In this document: positions 26,046 to 33,635 of the stretch, one piece after another | Layout: each line of letters starts with the position of its first letter | Numbering within the stretch: position 1 is the stretch's first letter | NCBI RefSeq assembly: GCF_010685995.1 | Contig: NZ_JAAGWK010000009.1 | Location: forward strand, 248,001 to 312,000 | Length of the DNA stretch: 64,000 nt | Direction: 5' to 3' | Source of the DNA: Goekera deserti | GTDB taxonomy: Bacteria; Actinomycetota; Actinomycetes; Mycobacteriales; Geodermatophilaceae | Notes under the pieces: generated by a model | Told to the model about the DNA's origin: nothing | The model's input: the letters and a program-made list of their open reading frames with translations, nothing else | Databases searched by the model: none | Translations under genes and position numbers: made by a program

Positions 26046-26094
26046 TCAGGGCCCTCCGCCCCACCGCACCGACGACCTCCCTGGAGCCCCCTGC

Positions 26095-28026
26095 ATGTGC
26101 GGCCTGCTGGCCTACCTGTCCACCGACGCCGACCGGGTCACCGAGCCCGTCGTGGGCGACGTCGGCCGCGCGCTGACCTGCCTGCACCACCGGGGACCCG
26201 ACGACACCGCGGTGTGGTCCGACGAGCGGGCCGTGCTCGCGTTCAACCGGTTGTCGATCATCGACGTCGACGGCAGCCCGCAGCCGCTGGCCTACGCGGT
26301 GGACCGCTACCGGATCATCTTCAACGGCGAGATCTACAACTACCCGGAGCTGCGCACCGAGCTGCAGGCCGCCGGCGCCACCTTCGCCACCGAGGGCGAC
26401 ACCGAGGTGATCGTCGCCGGCTTCCACCTGTGGGGCGAGGCCGTCGTCCCCCGGCTGCGCGGGATGTTCTCCTTCGTCATCTGGGACACCCACACCCGGA
26501 CGGCGTTCGGCGCCCGGGACCCGTTCGGCATCAAGCCGCTGTTCACCGCGCGGCTGGCCGACGGCGGGCTGGTCTTCAGCTCGGAGAAGAAGGCGCTGCT
26601 GGAGCTGCTCGGCGGCAGCGAGGGCGCCGGCGGGGTCGACGCCGCGTCGCTGCAGCAGTACCTGACCCTGCAGTACGTGCCCGAGCCGGCCACCATGCAC
26701 CGCGGCATCACGCGGATCGAGAGCGGCACCAGCTTCACCGTCGCCGACGGCGAGCTGCGCACGACCCGGTACTTCCACCCCACCTTCCCGGTGCGCCCGG
26801 TCGCGCCGCAGGAGCGCCAGCCGCTGTACGACCGCATCGCCGCGGCCCTGGACGACTCGGTCCGGGTGCACATGCGAGCCGACGTCACGGTCGGGTCGTT
26901 CCTGTCCGGGGGCATCGACTCCACCGCGATCGCCGCGCTCGCCAAGCGGTACAACCCCGACCTGCTCACCTTCACCGTCGGGTTCGAGCGGCAGGGCTAC
27001 TCCGAGATCGACGTCGCCGCGGAGTCCGCGGCCGCGATCGGGGTCCGGCACATCACCAAGGTGGTGACGCCGGAGGACTTCGCCGAGGCCATGCCGCTGG
27101 TGGTCTGGTACCTCGACGACCCGGTCGCCGACCCGGCGCTCGTGCCGCTGTACTTCGTGGCCCGGGAGGCCCGCAAGCACGTCAAGGTCGTGCTGTCCGG
27201 CGAGGGGGCCGACGAGCTGTTCGGCGGGTACAACATCTACCGCGAGCCGCTGTCGCTGGCCGCGTTCGAGCGGATGCCGGGTGGGGTGCGCCGCGCCCTG
27301 GGCGCGCTGTCCACCCGGATGCCCGACGGGATGCGCGGCAAGGACCTGCTGCGTCGCGGGTCCATCCCGCTGGAGCAGCGCTACTACGGCAACGCCCGGC
27401 TGTTCCGCGAGCAGGACCTCGGCCTGCTGCGGCACCACGACTCGGCGCTGTCCCACCTCGACGTCACCCGCGAGCTGTACGAGCGCACCCGCGCCGCCGG
27501 CTACGACGACGTCACCGCCATGCAGTACGTGGACCTGTTCACCTGGCTGCGCGGGGACATCCTGGTCAAGGCGGACAAGGTCACCATGGCCAACTCGCTG
27601 GAGCTGCGCGTGCCGTTCCTGGACCCGGAGGTGTTCCGGGTCGCCGGCACGATCCCGGTCGACCAGCGGGTCACCCGGGAGACCACCAAGTACGCGTTGC
27701 GCCGCGCCCTCGAGCAGATCGTGCCGCCGCACGTGCTGGAGCGGCGCAAGCTCGGGTTCCCGGTGCCGATGCGGCACTGGCTGGCCGACGGACTGCACGA
27801 CTGGGCACGCGGCGTCGTCCAGGACAGCCAGACCGACCAGTGGCTGGACAAGGCCCAGGTGCTCGCCATGCTGGACGCGCACCGCGCCAACACGGCCGCC
27901 GGCTCACCGGTCGACCTGTCCCGCAAGCTGTGGGCCGTCCTGGTGTTCATGCTCTGGCACGGCGTCTTCGTGGAGGAGCGGATCCGCCCGCAGATCCCGG
28001 CAACCGTGTACCCCGTCCGGCTCTGA
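26095..28026 (+). CDS. asnB: Asparagine synthase (glutamine-hydrolysing)
   Basis: Makes asparagine from aspartate, glutamine and ATP. It has 643 residues. The Ntn-hydrolase glutaminase domain starts at the nucleophile Cys2 (MCGLLAYL) and includes NGEIYNYPELR and the ARDPFGIKPLF segment. The synthetase domain begins near residue 240; its PP-loop is SFLSGGIDSTAIAAL (about 268-282). Other conserved parts are LSGEGADELFGGY and a C-terminal PLDLSRKLW-like stretch (GSPVDLSRKLWAVL). The start is fixed by Cys2. It matches Rv2201. In some actinobacteria the paralogue modifies peptidoglycan or lipids by amidation, so strict Asn synthesis is probable but not certain. Confidence 0.94.
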   Translation: MCGLLAYLSTDADRVTEPVVGDVGRALTCLHHRGPDDTAVWSDERAVLAFNRLSIIDVDGSPQPLAYAVDRYRIIFNGEIYNYPELRTELQAAGATFATEGDTEVIVAGFHLWGEAVVPRLRGMFSFVIWDTHTRTAFGARDPFGIKPLFTARLADGGLVFSSEKKALLELLGGSEGAGGVDAASLQQYLTLQYVPEPATMHRGITRIESGTSFTVADGELRTTRYFHPTFPVRPVAPQERQPLYDRIAAALDDSVRVHMRADVTVGSFLSGGIDSTAIAALAKRYNPDLLTFTVGFERQGYSEIDVAAESAAAIGVRHITKVVTPEDFAEAMPLVVWYLDDPVADPALVPLYFVAREARKHVKVVLSGEGADELFGGYNIYREPLSLAAFERMPGGVRRALGALSTRMPDGMRGKDLLRRGSIPLEQRYYGNARLFREQDLGLLRHHDSALSHLDVTRELYERTRAAGYDDVTAMQYVDLFTWLRGDILVKADKVTMANSLELRVPFLDPEVFRVAGTIPVDQRVTRETTKYALRRALEQIVPPHVLERRKLGFPVPMRHWLADGLHDWARGVVQDSQTDQWLDKAQVLAMLDAHRANTAAGSPVDLSRKLWAVLVFMLWHGVFVEERIRPQIPATVYPVRL

Positions 28027-28039
28027 GGCCGGTGCGACG

Positions 28040-28288
28040 GTGACCAGGACCGGGCGGCGGCTGGCGGTCGCGCTGATCGTCGGCGGGCTGGGGCTGGCCG
28101 GCTGCTCCGGCACGGACGGCGAGCCCACCCCGGCCCCGGTCACGACCGGGCCCTCCGACGGCGGTCCGGCGCCCACGGCCCCGAGCGGTCCCGGCACGGT
28201 GACGCTGCCGCCCGGCTCGACCGTCCCGCCGCCCAGCACGCCCGGCGGCGGCATCCCGATCCCGAGCGACCCCCTGCCGGACGCCTGA
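28040..28288 (+). CDS. Small Pro/Thr-rich putative lipoprotein
   Basis: An 82-residue predicted lipoprotein 13 bp downstream of asnB. A short basic start (MTRTGRR) leads into a hydrophobic core (LAVALIVGGLGLAGC) ending in the lipobox LAGC. The mature part is low-complexity Pro/Thr/Ser/Gly (GSTVPPPSTPGGG) with no fold in view. It could be a surface spacer. A strong terminator follows, so it is probably last in the 25331-asnB transcription unit. Supported by a clean signal and codon usage but by no homologue I can name. Confidence 0.65.
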   Translation: MTRTGRRLAVALIVGGLGLAGCSGTDGEPTPAPVTTGPSDGGPAPTAPSGPGTVTLPPGSTVPPPSTPGGGIPIPSDPLPDA

Positions 28289-28318
28289 CCCCTACGACGA
28301 CGCGACACCCCGACGACG

Positions 28319-28356
28319 CGACGGCGCCCGCCCCCGCAAGGGGACGGGCGCCGTCG
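28319..28356. terminator. Terminator after asnB and the lipoprotein gene
   Basis: CGACGGCGCCCG (28319-28330) pairs with CGGGCGCCGTCG (28345-28356), perfect 12 bp. It also lies downstream of the convergent Fe-S carrier gene. Confidence 0.8.
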
Positions 28357-28402
28357 TGGTGGTGGGGGTCTGCCGGGGCGGTCGGTCAGCCCCGGCGGTC
28401 GA

Positions 28403-28759
28403 TCAGGAGAACGAGTCCCCGCACGCGCAGGAGCTGCCGGCGTTCGGGTTGTCGATCGTGAAGCCCTGCTTCTCGATGGTGTCGACGAAGTCGATGGTCG
28501 CGCCGCCGAGGTACGGACCGCTCATCCGGTCGACGATCACCTCGACACCGCCGAACTCGTGCACCTGGTCGCCGTCGAGGAACCGCTCGTCGAAGAAGAG
28601 CTGGTAGCGCAGACCGGAGCAGCCGCCGGGCTGCACGGCGATCCGCAGCCGCAGGTCGTCACGGCCCTCCTGGTCGAGCAGGGCCTTGACCTTCAGGGCG
28701 GCCGGGTCGCTCAAGATGACGCCGGTCGAGCCGGGGGCCTGCGTGTCCTGCACGGTCAT
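28403..28759 (-). CDS. erpA: A-type iron-sulfur cluster carrier (HesB/IscA/ErpA family)
   Basis: Carries and inserts Fe-S clusters into target proteins. It has 118 residues, the size of Rv2204c. The three cluster Cys are in GGCSGLRYQLFF (about 48) and the C-terminal SSCACGDSF. ATG 28759 has GGAGGA about 8 nt upstream. The open frame further upstream would add low-complexity sequence and is rejected. Targets close by include the radical SAM protein LipA and the Rieske subunit, though no direct link is shown. Symbol by family; the members IscA and ErpA cannot be told apart by sequence alone. Confidence 0.92.
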   Translation of the reverse strand: MTVQDTQAPGSTGVILSDPAALKVKALLDQEGRDDLRLRIAVQPGGCSGLRYQLFFDERFLDGDQVHEFGGVEVIVDRMSGPYLGGATIDFVDTIEKQGFTIDNPNAGSSCACGDSFS

Positions 28760-28949
28760 GTCCTGTCCTCCACACTGATCGTCTGTCCCGCGGTCGGGTG
28801 CCCCTGCGGAGCGTTCCTGCCGGGAGCAACACCGCCATGGCGGAGCTGCTTCCCACTGTACGGGCCCGCGGCCCCTCGCAGGCACGGACGACCGGATGTC
28901 ACCCCCTCGCACCGGGGGTGAGTCGCTGGGAACCCACCCCTGCTGGACG

Positions 28950-28955
28950 TAGAGT
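28950..28955 (+). promoter_or_regulatory. -10 box of the DUF3043 gene
   Basis: TAGAGT, 7 nt before GTG 28963. Confidence 0.5.
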
Positions 28956-28962
28956 CCGGTGC

Positions 28963-29565
28963 GTGAAGTTCCGTCTCCCCGGCCGGTCGCGCGCCGCCGC
29001 AGCACCCGACCCCGCAGTCGACCTGACCGAGCAGCAACTGGTCGCCGCCGGGAAGGGGCGCCCGACGCCCAAGCGCGCCGAGGCCCAGGGCCGGCGGCAG
29101 GGCCCGGTGCCCCCGCCGCCGACCACGCGCAAGGAGGCCTACCGGCGGATGCGGGATCAGCAGGCGGCCCAGCGCGCGAGCGGCCGGGGCGCCGTGCGCG
29201 GCGTCGACGCCGACCTGCCCGCCCGTGACCGCGGACCGGCCAAGAAGCTCGTCCGCGACATCGTCGACTCGCGCCGCAACGTCGGCAGCGTCTTCCTGCT
29301 GCTGGCCCTGTTCCTCATCGTCAGCCTGGTGGTGCCCAGCGAGGCGTTCAAGAGCTACAGCAGCCTGGTCGCCCTGCTCTTCTTCGTCGCGCTGGCCGTC
29401 GACTCCGTGCTGCTGCGCCGCCGGATCAGGACGCTGGTCGCCGAGCGGCTGCCCAACGCGACCGACAAGCCCGGCAGCCTGGTCTGGTACGGCATCAGCC
29501 GGTCCACGATGATCCGCAGGTGGCGATTCCCCAAGGCCCAGGTCGGCCTCGGGGACGAGATCTAG
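28963..29565 (+). CDS. DUF3043 membrane protein
   Basis: A 200-residue protein of the actinobacterial DUF3043 family. It has a basic Pro-rich cytoplasmic N-terminus with the conserved KGRPTPKRAEAQGRR and TTRKEAYRRMRDQQ motifs. Two close helices follow (about 107-126 and 130-147). The C-terminus ends in WRFPKAQVGLGDEI, also conserved in the family. GTG 28963 starts MKFRLPGR, as in relatives, and lies 7 nt after a TAGAGT box. Function is unknown. Divergent from the Fe-S carrier (203 bp between starts), as in mycobacteria. Confidence 0.92.
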   Translation: MKFRLPGRSRAAAAPDPAVDLTEQQLVAAGKGRPTPKRAEAQGRRQGPVPPPPTTRKEAYRRMRDQQAAQRASGRGAVRGVDADLPARDRGPAKKLVRDIVDSRRNVGSVFLLLALFLIVSLVVPSEAFKSYSSLVALLFFVALAVDSVLLRRRIRTLVAERLPNATDKPGSLVWYGISRSTMIRRWRFPKAQVGLGDEI

Positions 29566-29604
29566 CAGGTCAGGCCCCGCTGCACCGGCCCGTTCGGGCG
29601 CTCG

Positions 29605-29610
29605 TACTGT
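29605..29610 (+). promoter_or_regulatory. -10 box of the aldo/keto reductase gene
   Basis: TACTGT, 8 nt before GTG 29619. Confidence 0.42.
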
Positions 29611-29618
29611 CGGGAGAC

Positions 29619-30602
29619 GTGGAACACCGACGCCTCGGCCGCTCAGGCCTGACCATCTCCGAGATCGCGTACGGCAACTGGCTGACCCACGGGAGCCAGG
29701 TCGAGGAGGACGCCGCGCACGCCTGCGTGCACGCGGCCCTCGACGCCGGCATCACCACCTTCGACACTGCGGACGTCTACGCGGGCACCAAGGCCGAGTC
29801 CGTCCTCGGGCGGGCACTGAAGGGCCAGCGCCGCGAGGGGCTGGAGATCTTCACCAAGGTCTACTGGCCGACCGGTCCGGGTCGCAACGACCGCGGCCTG
29901 TCCCGCAAGCACGTCACCGAGAGCTGCAACGCCTCCCTGCAGCGGTTGCAGACCGACCACATCGACCTCTACCAGGCCCACCGGTACGACAGCACGGTGC
30001 CGCTGGAGGAGACGATGACCGCCTTCGCCGACCTCGTGCGGGCCGGCAAGGTGCTGTACGTCGGGGTGTCCGAGTGGCGCGCGGAGGAGATCACCGCCGG
30101 CGCGGCGCTCGCCCGGGAGCTGGGCATCCAGCTGATCAGCAACCAGCCGCAGTACTCGATGCTGTGGCGGGTGATCGAGGAGGAGGTCGTCCCCGCCAGC
30201 GAGGAGGCCGGGGTGAGCCAGATCGTCTGGTCGCCGATCGCCCAGGGTGTGCTCACCGGCAAGTACCTGCCCGGCGAGGCACCGCCGGCCGACAGCCGCG
30301 GCGGGCACGAGAAGGTCGGCGGCTCGATGAAGCCGTTCCTGACCGACGACATCCTCACCCGCGTGCAGCAGCTGAAGCCGATCGCCGGCGACCTGGGGCT
30401 GTCCATGGCGCAGCTGGCCATCGCGTGGGTGCTGCAGAACCGCAACGTGGCGGCTGCCATCGTCGGCGCCAGCCGCCCGGAGCAGGTGCACGACAACGTG
30501 CAGGCCGCCGGTGTCACCCTCCCCGCGGAGGTGCTGGCCAGGATCGACGAGGTGCTCGGGGACGTCGTGGAGCGGGACGCGGGCAAGACCGCCCGCGGCT
30601 GA
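29619..30602 (+). CDS. Aldo/keto reductase (voltage-gated K-channel beta-subunit-like)
   Basis: NADPH-dependent oxidoreductase with a TIM-barrel fold, 327 residues. The catalytic residues are visible: Asp and Tyr in FDTADVYAG, Lys in EIFTKVYWP, His in LYQAHRYD. The nucleotide-binding part at the C-terminus includes VGASRPEQVHDN. The pattern LGRSGLTISEIAYGNW at the start and the Trp/Met-rich QPQYSMLWRV fit the Kv-beta-like branch, often acting on aldehydes and ketones. GTG 29619 opens MEHRRLGRSGL, the usual start for the family. It is followed by a hairpin repeat. Substrate unknown. Confidence 0.92.
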   Translation: MEHRRLGRSGLTISEIAYGNWLTHGSQVEEDAAHACVHAALDAGITTFDTADVYAGTKAESVLGRALKGQRREGLEIFTKVYWPTGPGRNDRGLSRKHVTESCNASLQRLQTDHIDLYQAHRYDSTVPLEETMTAFADLVRAGKVLYVGVSEWRAEEITAGAALARELGIQLISNQPQYSMLWRVIEEEVVPASEEAGVSQIVWSPIAQGVLTGKYLPGEAPPADSRGGHEKVGGSMKPFLTDDILTRVQQLKPIAGDLGLSMAQLAIAWVLQNRNVAAAIVGASRPEQVHDNVQAAGVTLPAEVLARIDEVLGDVVERDAGKTARG

Positions 30603-30606
30603 GAAA

Positions 30607-30662
30607 GGACCCCTCTTCCCCCCACCACTCGCAAGCTCGCGGCGGGACCCTGAAGAGGGGCC
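30607..30662 (+). repeat. Intergenic hairpin repeat, copy 3
   Basis: GGACCCCTCTTC (30607-30618) pairs with GAAGAGGGGCC (30652-30662), one A bulged. The inner stem is CCCACC/GGCGGG around ACTCGCAAGCTCGC. The outer TCTTC/GAAGA differs from the GCTGC/GCAGC of copies 1 and 4 on both arms. Confidence 0.85.
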
Positions 30663-30666
30663 GGAT

Positions 30667-30696
30667 GACGGGCAGGCCCCAGGGGGCCTGCCCGTC
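30667..30696. terminator. Bidirectional hairpin terminator
   Basis: GACGGGCAGGCCCC (30667-30680) pairs with GGGGCCTGCCCGTC (30683-30696). It sits directly at the stop of the minus-strand small gene and downstream of the reductase and copy 3 of the repeat. Confidence 0.8.
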
Positions 30697-30907
30697 ACGC
30701 GGCGGTGAGGCCCATCGGGCCGTAGACCGGGTCGTCGCCGTTGTAGAGGACGACGGCCTGCACGCCGCGGGCCAGCAGGTCGCGCCAGTTCTCCCCCAGC
30801 CAGGACTCCGAGTCGCCCTGGTTGTCGATCTCCGGGACCTCCACCCCCAGCGTGGCCGGGTCGATCGTCTCTCCCGCACCGTCCTGCAACTGCCACGTCC
30901 AGCTCAT
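30695..30907 (-). CDS. Small conserved hypothetical protein
   Basis: A 70-residue soluble acidic protein starting MSWTWQLQDGAGETI. It contains two Trp-rich patches (SWTWQL, SWLGENWRDLL) and ends in VVLYNGDDPVYGPMGL. I recognise the pattern as a small actinobacterial protein of unknown function but cannot assign a role. ATG 30907 is 7 nt after a TAGCGT box on the same strand. A terminator overlaps the stop. It stands alone, convergent with the reductase. Confidence 0.8.
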   Translation of the reverse strand: MSWTWQLQDGAGETIDPATLGVEVPEIDNQGDSESWLGENWRDLLARGVQAVVLYNGDDPVYGPMGLTAA

Positions 30908-30914
30908 GGCCGCG

Positions 30915-30920
30915 ACGCTA
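30915..30920 (-). promoter_or_regulatory. -10 box of the small 30695-30907 gene
   Basis: TAGCGT on the minus strand, 7 nt before ATG 30907. Confidence 0.5.
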
Positions 30921-31056
30921 GTGACCTGGACCGGCCCTGACCAGGCGGGGCCGGTCGCGGGCCGGACGACGCGCCCGGGAGTGCCCGGTGGTTACCGGCG
31001 GGGCGAGGGTGGGCAGGACCGGATCTCGTCCCGCGCGACCGATCCCCGGAGGACCG

Positions 31057-31542
31057 ATGAGCAGCCCCGTCACGGGCGCCGGCGCCAGCCGCGCCAGCAC
31101 GACCACCACCGCGCAGGACAACACCACCGCCACCCTCGACCCCCGGCACGCCTCCACCGGCCAGCTGCTGGGCGACCTCACCGACCAGGTGACCCGCCTG
31201 GTGCGCAACGAGGTGGCGCTCGCCCAGGCCGAGGTCACCGGCAAGGCCAAGAAGCTCGGCGTCGGCGCCGGCCTGTTCGGTGGGGCCGGCCTGTTCGCGT
31301 TCTTCGGCACCGCCGTGCTCGTCGCGGCGGCGGTGCTGGGCCTGGCGCACGTCGTCCCGGACTGGCTGGCCGCGGTGATCGTGGCCGTCGTCCTGTTCGT
31401 CGTCGCCGCGGTGCTGGCGCTGGTCGGCAAGAAGGACGTCGCGCAGGCGTCGCCGCCCGTCCCGACCCAGGCGATCGACAGCGTCAAGGCCGACCTCGCC
31501 ACCGTGAAGGCCCACGCCTCGAAGGGCGGCACCCTCCGATGA
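31057..31542 (+). CDS. Actinobacterial holin-X / DUF1469-like membrane protein
   Basis: A 161-residue protein. The N-terminal 30 residues are Thr/Ala-rich. An amphipathic segment follows (LGDLTDQVTRLVRNEVALAQAEVTGKAKK), then two membrane helices (about 70-95 and 103-125). This is the pattern of the actinobacterial holin-X family (Phage_holin_3_6), which is chromosomal and not phage-specific. ATG 31057 has CCGGAGGA 5 nt upstream. Its stop overlaps the DUF3618 start (ATGA), and that gene overlaps DUF4235 in turn. The three form a translation-coupled envelope operon. Holin activity is not implied. Confidence 0.88.
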   Translation: MSSPVTGAGASRASTTTTAQDNTTATLDPRHASTGQLLGDLTDQVTRLVRNEVALAQAEVTGKAKKLGVGAGLFGGAGLFAFFGTAVLVAAAVLGLAHVVPDWLAAVIVAVVLFVVAAVLALVGKKDVAQASPPVPTQAIDSVKADLATVKAHASKGGTLR

Positions 31543-32024
31543 GCCAGCCGGGCAACCCCACGCCGGACGCCGCCGACCCGGACGCGATCAAGGCCGACAT
31601 CGAGGCCACCCGGGAGCAGCTGGGGCGCACCGTCGACGAGCTGGCGCACCGCCTCGACGTCCCGGCGCGGGCCAAGGAGAGCCTCGCCCGCACCACCGAG
31701 CAGACCCGGGCGCAGGCCGTGGAGCAGGTAGCCCGCACCCGGGACACCGCGGTGGAGACCTACCGGGAGAACCCGCCGGCGGTCCTCGGTGGTGCCGGCG
31801 CCGCGGTCGCCGGCCTCGTCGGCCTGGTGCTGTGGCGCCGCCGCCGCGCCCGGACGACGCCCGCCGAGCGGGCCGCCGCCGGCCGGCGCACCCGCCGGAA
31901 GGCGGCGCGTACCGCCCGGCGCGCCGGCAAGGAGCTGCAGGCCCAGCGCGCGCAAGCCGCGAAGGCCGCCGCCAAGGCGACCAGGAAGGCGCGCCGGAAG
32001 GCCACCCGGGCGGTGCGGCGGTGA
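31539..32024 (+). CDS. DUF3618 protein with basic Ala/Lys/Arg tail
   Basis: A 161-residue protein. The N-terminus carries the DUF3618 pattern (DAIKADIEATREQLGRTVDEL), an amphipathic helix, followed by a second helical part and one membrane helix (AVLGGAGAAVAGLVGLVLW, about 78-96). The C-terminal 60 residues are almost only Ala, Arg and Lys (AKAAAKATRKARRKATRAVRR), giving a very basic cytoplasmic tail that could touch DNA or acidic lipids. Overlaps both neighbours by 4 nt. Members are found with holin-X and DUF4235 proteins, but the function is not known. Confidence 0.9.
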   Translation: MSQPGNPTPDAADPDAIKADIEATREQLGRTVDELAHRLDVPARAKESLARTTEQTRAQAVEQVARTRDTAVETYRENPPAVLGGAGAAVAGLVGLVLWRRRRARTTPAERAAAGRRTRRKAARTARRAGKELQAQRAQAAKAAAKATRKARRKATRAVRR

Positions 32025-32296
32025 GCAGCACGGGGGCCAAGCTCGCGTACCGCCCGATCGGCCTGGCAGGTGGGATCCTCGCCGGCGTCGTCTCCGGGGC
32101 GGTGTTCAAGCAGGTCTGGAAGCGCATCGCCCATGAGGACGACGCGCCCGGGGCCATGCAGAGCGAGTACTCGATGAAGGAGGTCGTGCTCGCCGCCGCC
32201 GTCCAGGGCGCGCTGTTCGCCGCCACCAAGGCGGCCATCGACCGGGCCGGCGCCCGGGGCTTCACCCGGCTGACCGGCACCTGGCCCGGGGACTGA
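32021..32296 (+). CDS. DUF4235 small membrane protein
   Basis: A 91-residue protein of the DUF4235 family. Its pattern is KLAYRPIGLAGGILAGVVSGAVFKQVWK (first helix, in parts: KLAYRPIGLAGGILAG) and a second amphipathic or membrane helix around MKEVVLAAAVQGALFAATKAAIDR. It lies third in the coupled holin-X/DUF3618/DUF4235 operon. GTG 32021 overlaps the previous stop. A hairpin repeat copy follows at once. Function unknown; likely an inner-membrane partner of its neighbours. Confidence 0.9.
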   Translation: MSSTGAKLAYRPIGLAGGILAGVVSGAVFKQVWKRIAHEDDAPGAMQSEYSMKEVVLAAAVQGALFAATKAAIDRAGARGFTRLTGTWPGD

Positions 32297-32300
32297 GAAG

Positions 32301-32356
32301 GGACCCCGCTGCCCCCCACGACTCGCAGGCTCGCCGCGGGGCCCTGCAGCGGGGCC
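32301..32356 (+). repeat. Intergenic hairpin repeat, copy 4
   Basis: GGACCCCGCTGC (32301-32312) pairs with GCAGCGGGGCC (32346-32356). It lies 4 bp after the DUF4235 stop and 33 bp before the YihY gene, so it could end or weaken transcription between them. Confidence 0.85.
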
Positions 32357-32389
32357 GGGTCGAGCACCGCACGCAGAGCAGAGGAAGAC

Positions 32390-33523
32390 ATGGTCCAGAC
32401 CAGGAAGCACGAGAGCGCGGTCGACCGCATCAAGGAACGCGTCGAGGAGAAGGCGGCCCGGCGGGCTGCCGCCAAGGCCGCCGAGGAGCGGGTCACCAGC
32501 GGCCGGGCTCTGCCCACCCACGGCGTCCCGGACGGGGCCCCGGGGCACGACGAGCTGCCCGGGGTGGGCGCGGAGAAGCCCACGCAGATCCCGTGGCGCG
32601 GCTGGAAGCAGATCCTCAGGCGGGCATGGGCGGAGAACAACGCCGACAACATGCCGATCATCGCCGGCGGGGTGGCGTTCTTCGGCTTCCTGGCCGTCTT
32701 CCCGACGTTGATCGCCACCGTGTCGCTGTACGGCCTCATCGCCTCCCCCGAGACGGTCACCCGGCAGATCGAGGACCTCTCGAACTCGCTGCCGGCCGAC
32801 GCCGCGTCCCTGATCAGCGGTCAGCTCGAGGCCCTGACCAGCAAGAGCGGCAGCGCGCTCACCTTCGGGCTGATCGCCTCGATCCTCGCCGCCCTGTGGA
32901 GCGCCTCCGGTGGCACCGGCAACCTGATCACCGCGGTCAACCTGGCCTACGACGAGGTCGAGACCCGCGGCTTCGTCAAGCGCAAGGCGCTGGCTCTGGG
33001 GCTGACCCTCGGCGCGATCCTGTTCGTGCTGGTCACGTTCTCGCTGGTCGCCGTCGTCCCGGCGGTGCTGGACGCGCTGCCACTGGGCGTGGTGGGGACG
33101 GTCCTGGCCCAGGTGGTGCGCTGGGTGCTGCTGCTCGGCGTGATGGCCGCTGCTCTGGCCGTGCTCTACCGGCTGGCCCCCGACCGGGACGACCCGCGGA
33201 TGCGCTGGGTCAGCCTCGGCTCGGTCGGCGTCACGATCGTGTGGGTGCTGGTCAGCCTCGGCTTCAGCATCTACGTGGACAACTTCGGCTCCTACGACAA
33301 GACCTACGGCGCCATCGCCGGCGTCATCGTGCTCATGCTGTGGCTGTACCTGACCTGCTACCTGGTGCTGCTCGGCGCGGAGATCAACGCCGAGGCCGAG
33401 CACCAGACCGCCGAGGACACCACCACCGGCCCGTCGGTGCCGATGGGCGAGCGGGACGCCGCCGTGGCCGACACCCTCCCGGACCCGCCGACGCCGACCA
33501 AGGACTCCCACCGCAGCGCCTGA
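32390..33523 (+). CDS. YihY/BrkB-family inner-membrane protein
   Basis: A 377-residue membrane protein of the YihY/virulence factor BrkB family, formerly called RNase BN in error. The N-terminal 75 residues are charged and cytoplasmic. Six helices follow, with the family signature DNMPIIAGGVAFFGFLAVFPTL (in parts: IIAGGVAFFGFLAVFP), WSASGGTGNLITAVNLAYDE, and YDKTYGAIAGVIVLMLWLYL. A Pro/Thr-rich tail ends the protein. ATG 32390 has AGAGGA 7 nt upstream. Function unknown; possibly transport. The terminator after it is strong and shared with gcvT. Confidence 0.93.
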   Translation: MVQTRKHESAVDRIKERVEEKAARRAAAKAAEERVTSGRALPTHGVPDGAPGHDELPGVGAEKPTQIPWRGWKQILRRAWAENNADNMPIIAGGVAFFGFLAVFPTLIATVSLYGLIASPETVTRQIEDLSNSLPADAASLISGQLEALTSKSGSALTFGLIASILAALWSASGGTGNLITAVNLAYDEVETRGFVKRKALALGLTLGAILFVLVTFSLVAVVPAVLDALPLGVVGTVLAQVVRWVLLLGVMAAALAVLYRLAPDRDDPRMRWVSLGSVGVTIVWVLVSLGFSIYVDNFGSYDKTYGAIAGVIVLMLWLYLTCYLVLLGAEINAEAEHQTAEDTTTGPSVPMGERDAAVADTLPDPPTPTKDSHRSA

Positions 33524-33561
33524 CCCGCGCGGCTGCAGCATCGATCAGCTCAGCTGATCAC

Positions 33562-33602
33562 CGTCCGTCCGGGCTCACCAGCGTTGGTGAGCCCGGACGG
33601 AC
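33562..33602. terminator. Bidirectional terminator between YihY and gcvT genes
   Basis: A perfect 18 bp stem (CGTCCGTCCGGGCTCACC at 33562-33579 with its complement at 33585-33602), loop of 5 nt. The two genes converge here. Confidence 0.9.
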
Positions 33603-33635
33603 GTCGGTGCGCCCGGCGGACCGGCGTCGGGTCAG

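Noticed and set aside
31057-31542. Prophage remnant because of the holin-like protein
   Set aside because: No other phage gene is near; the family is chromosomal in actinobacteria.
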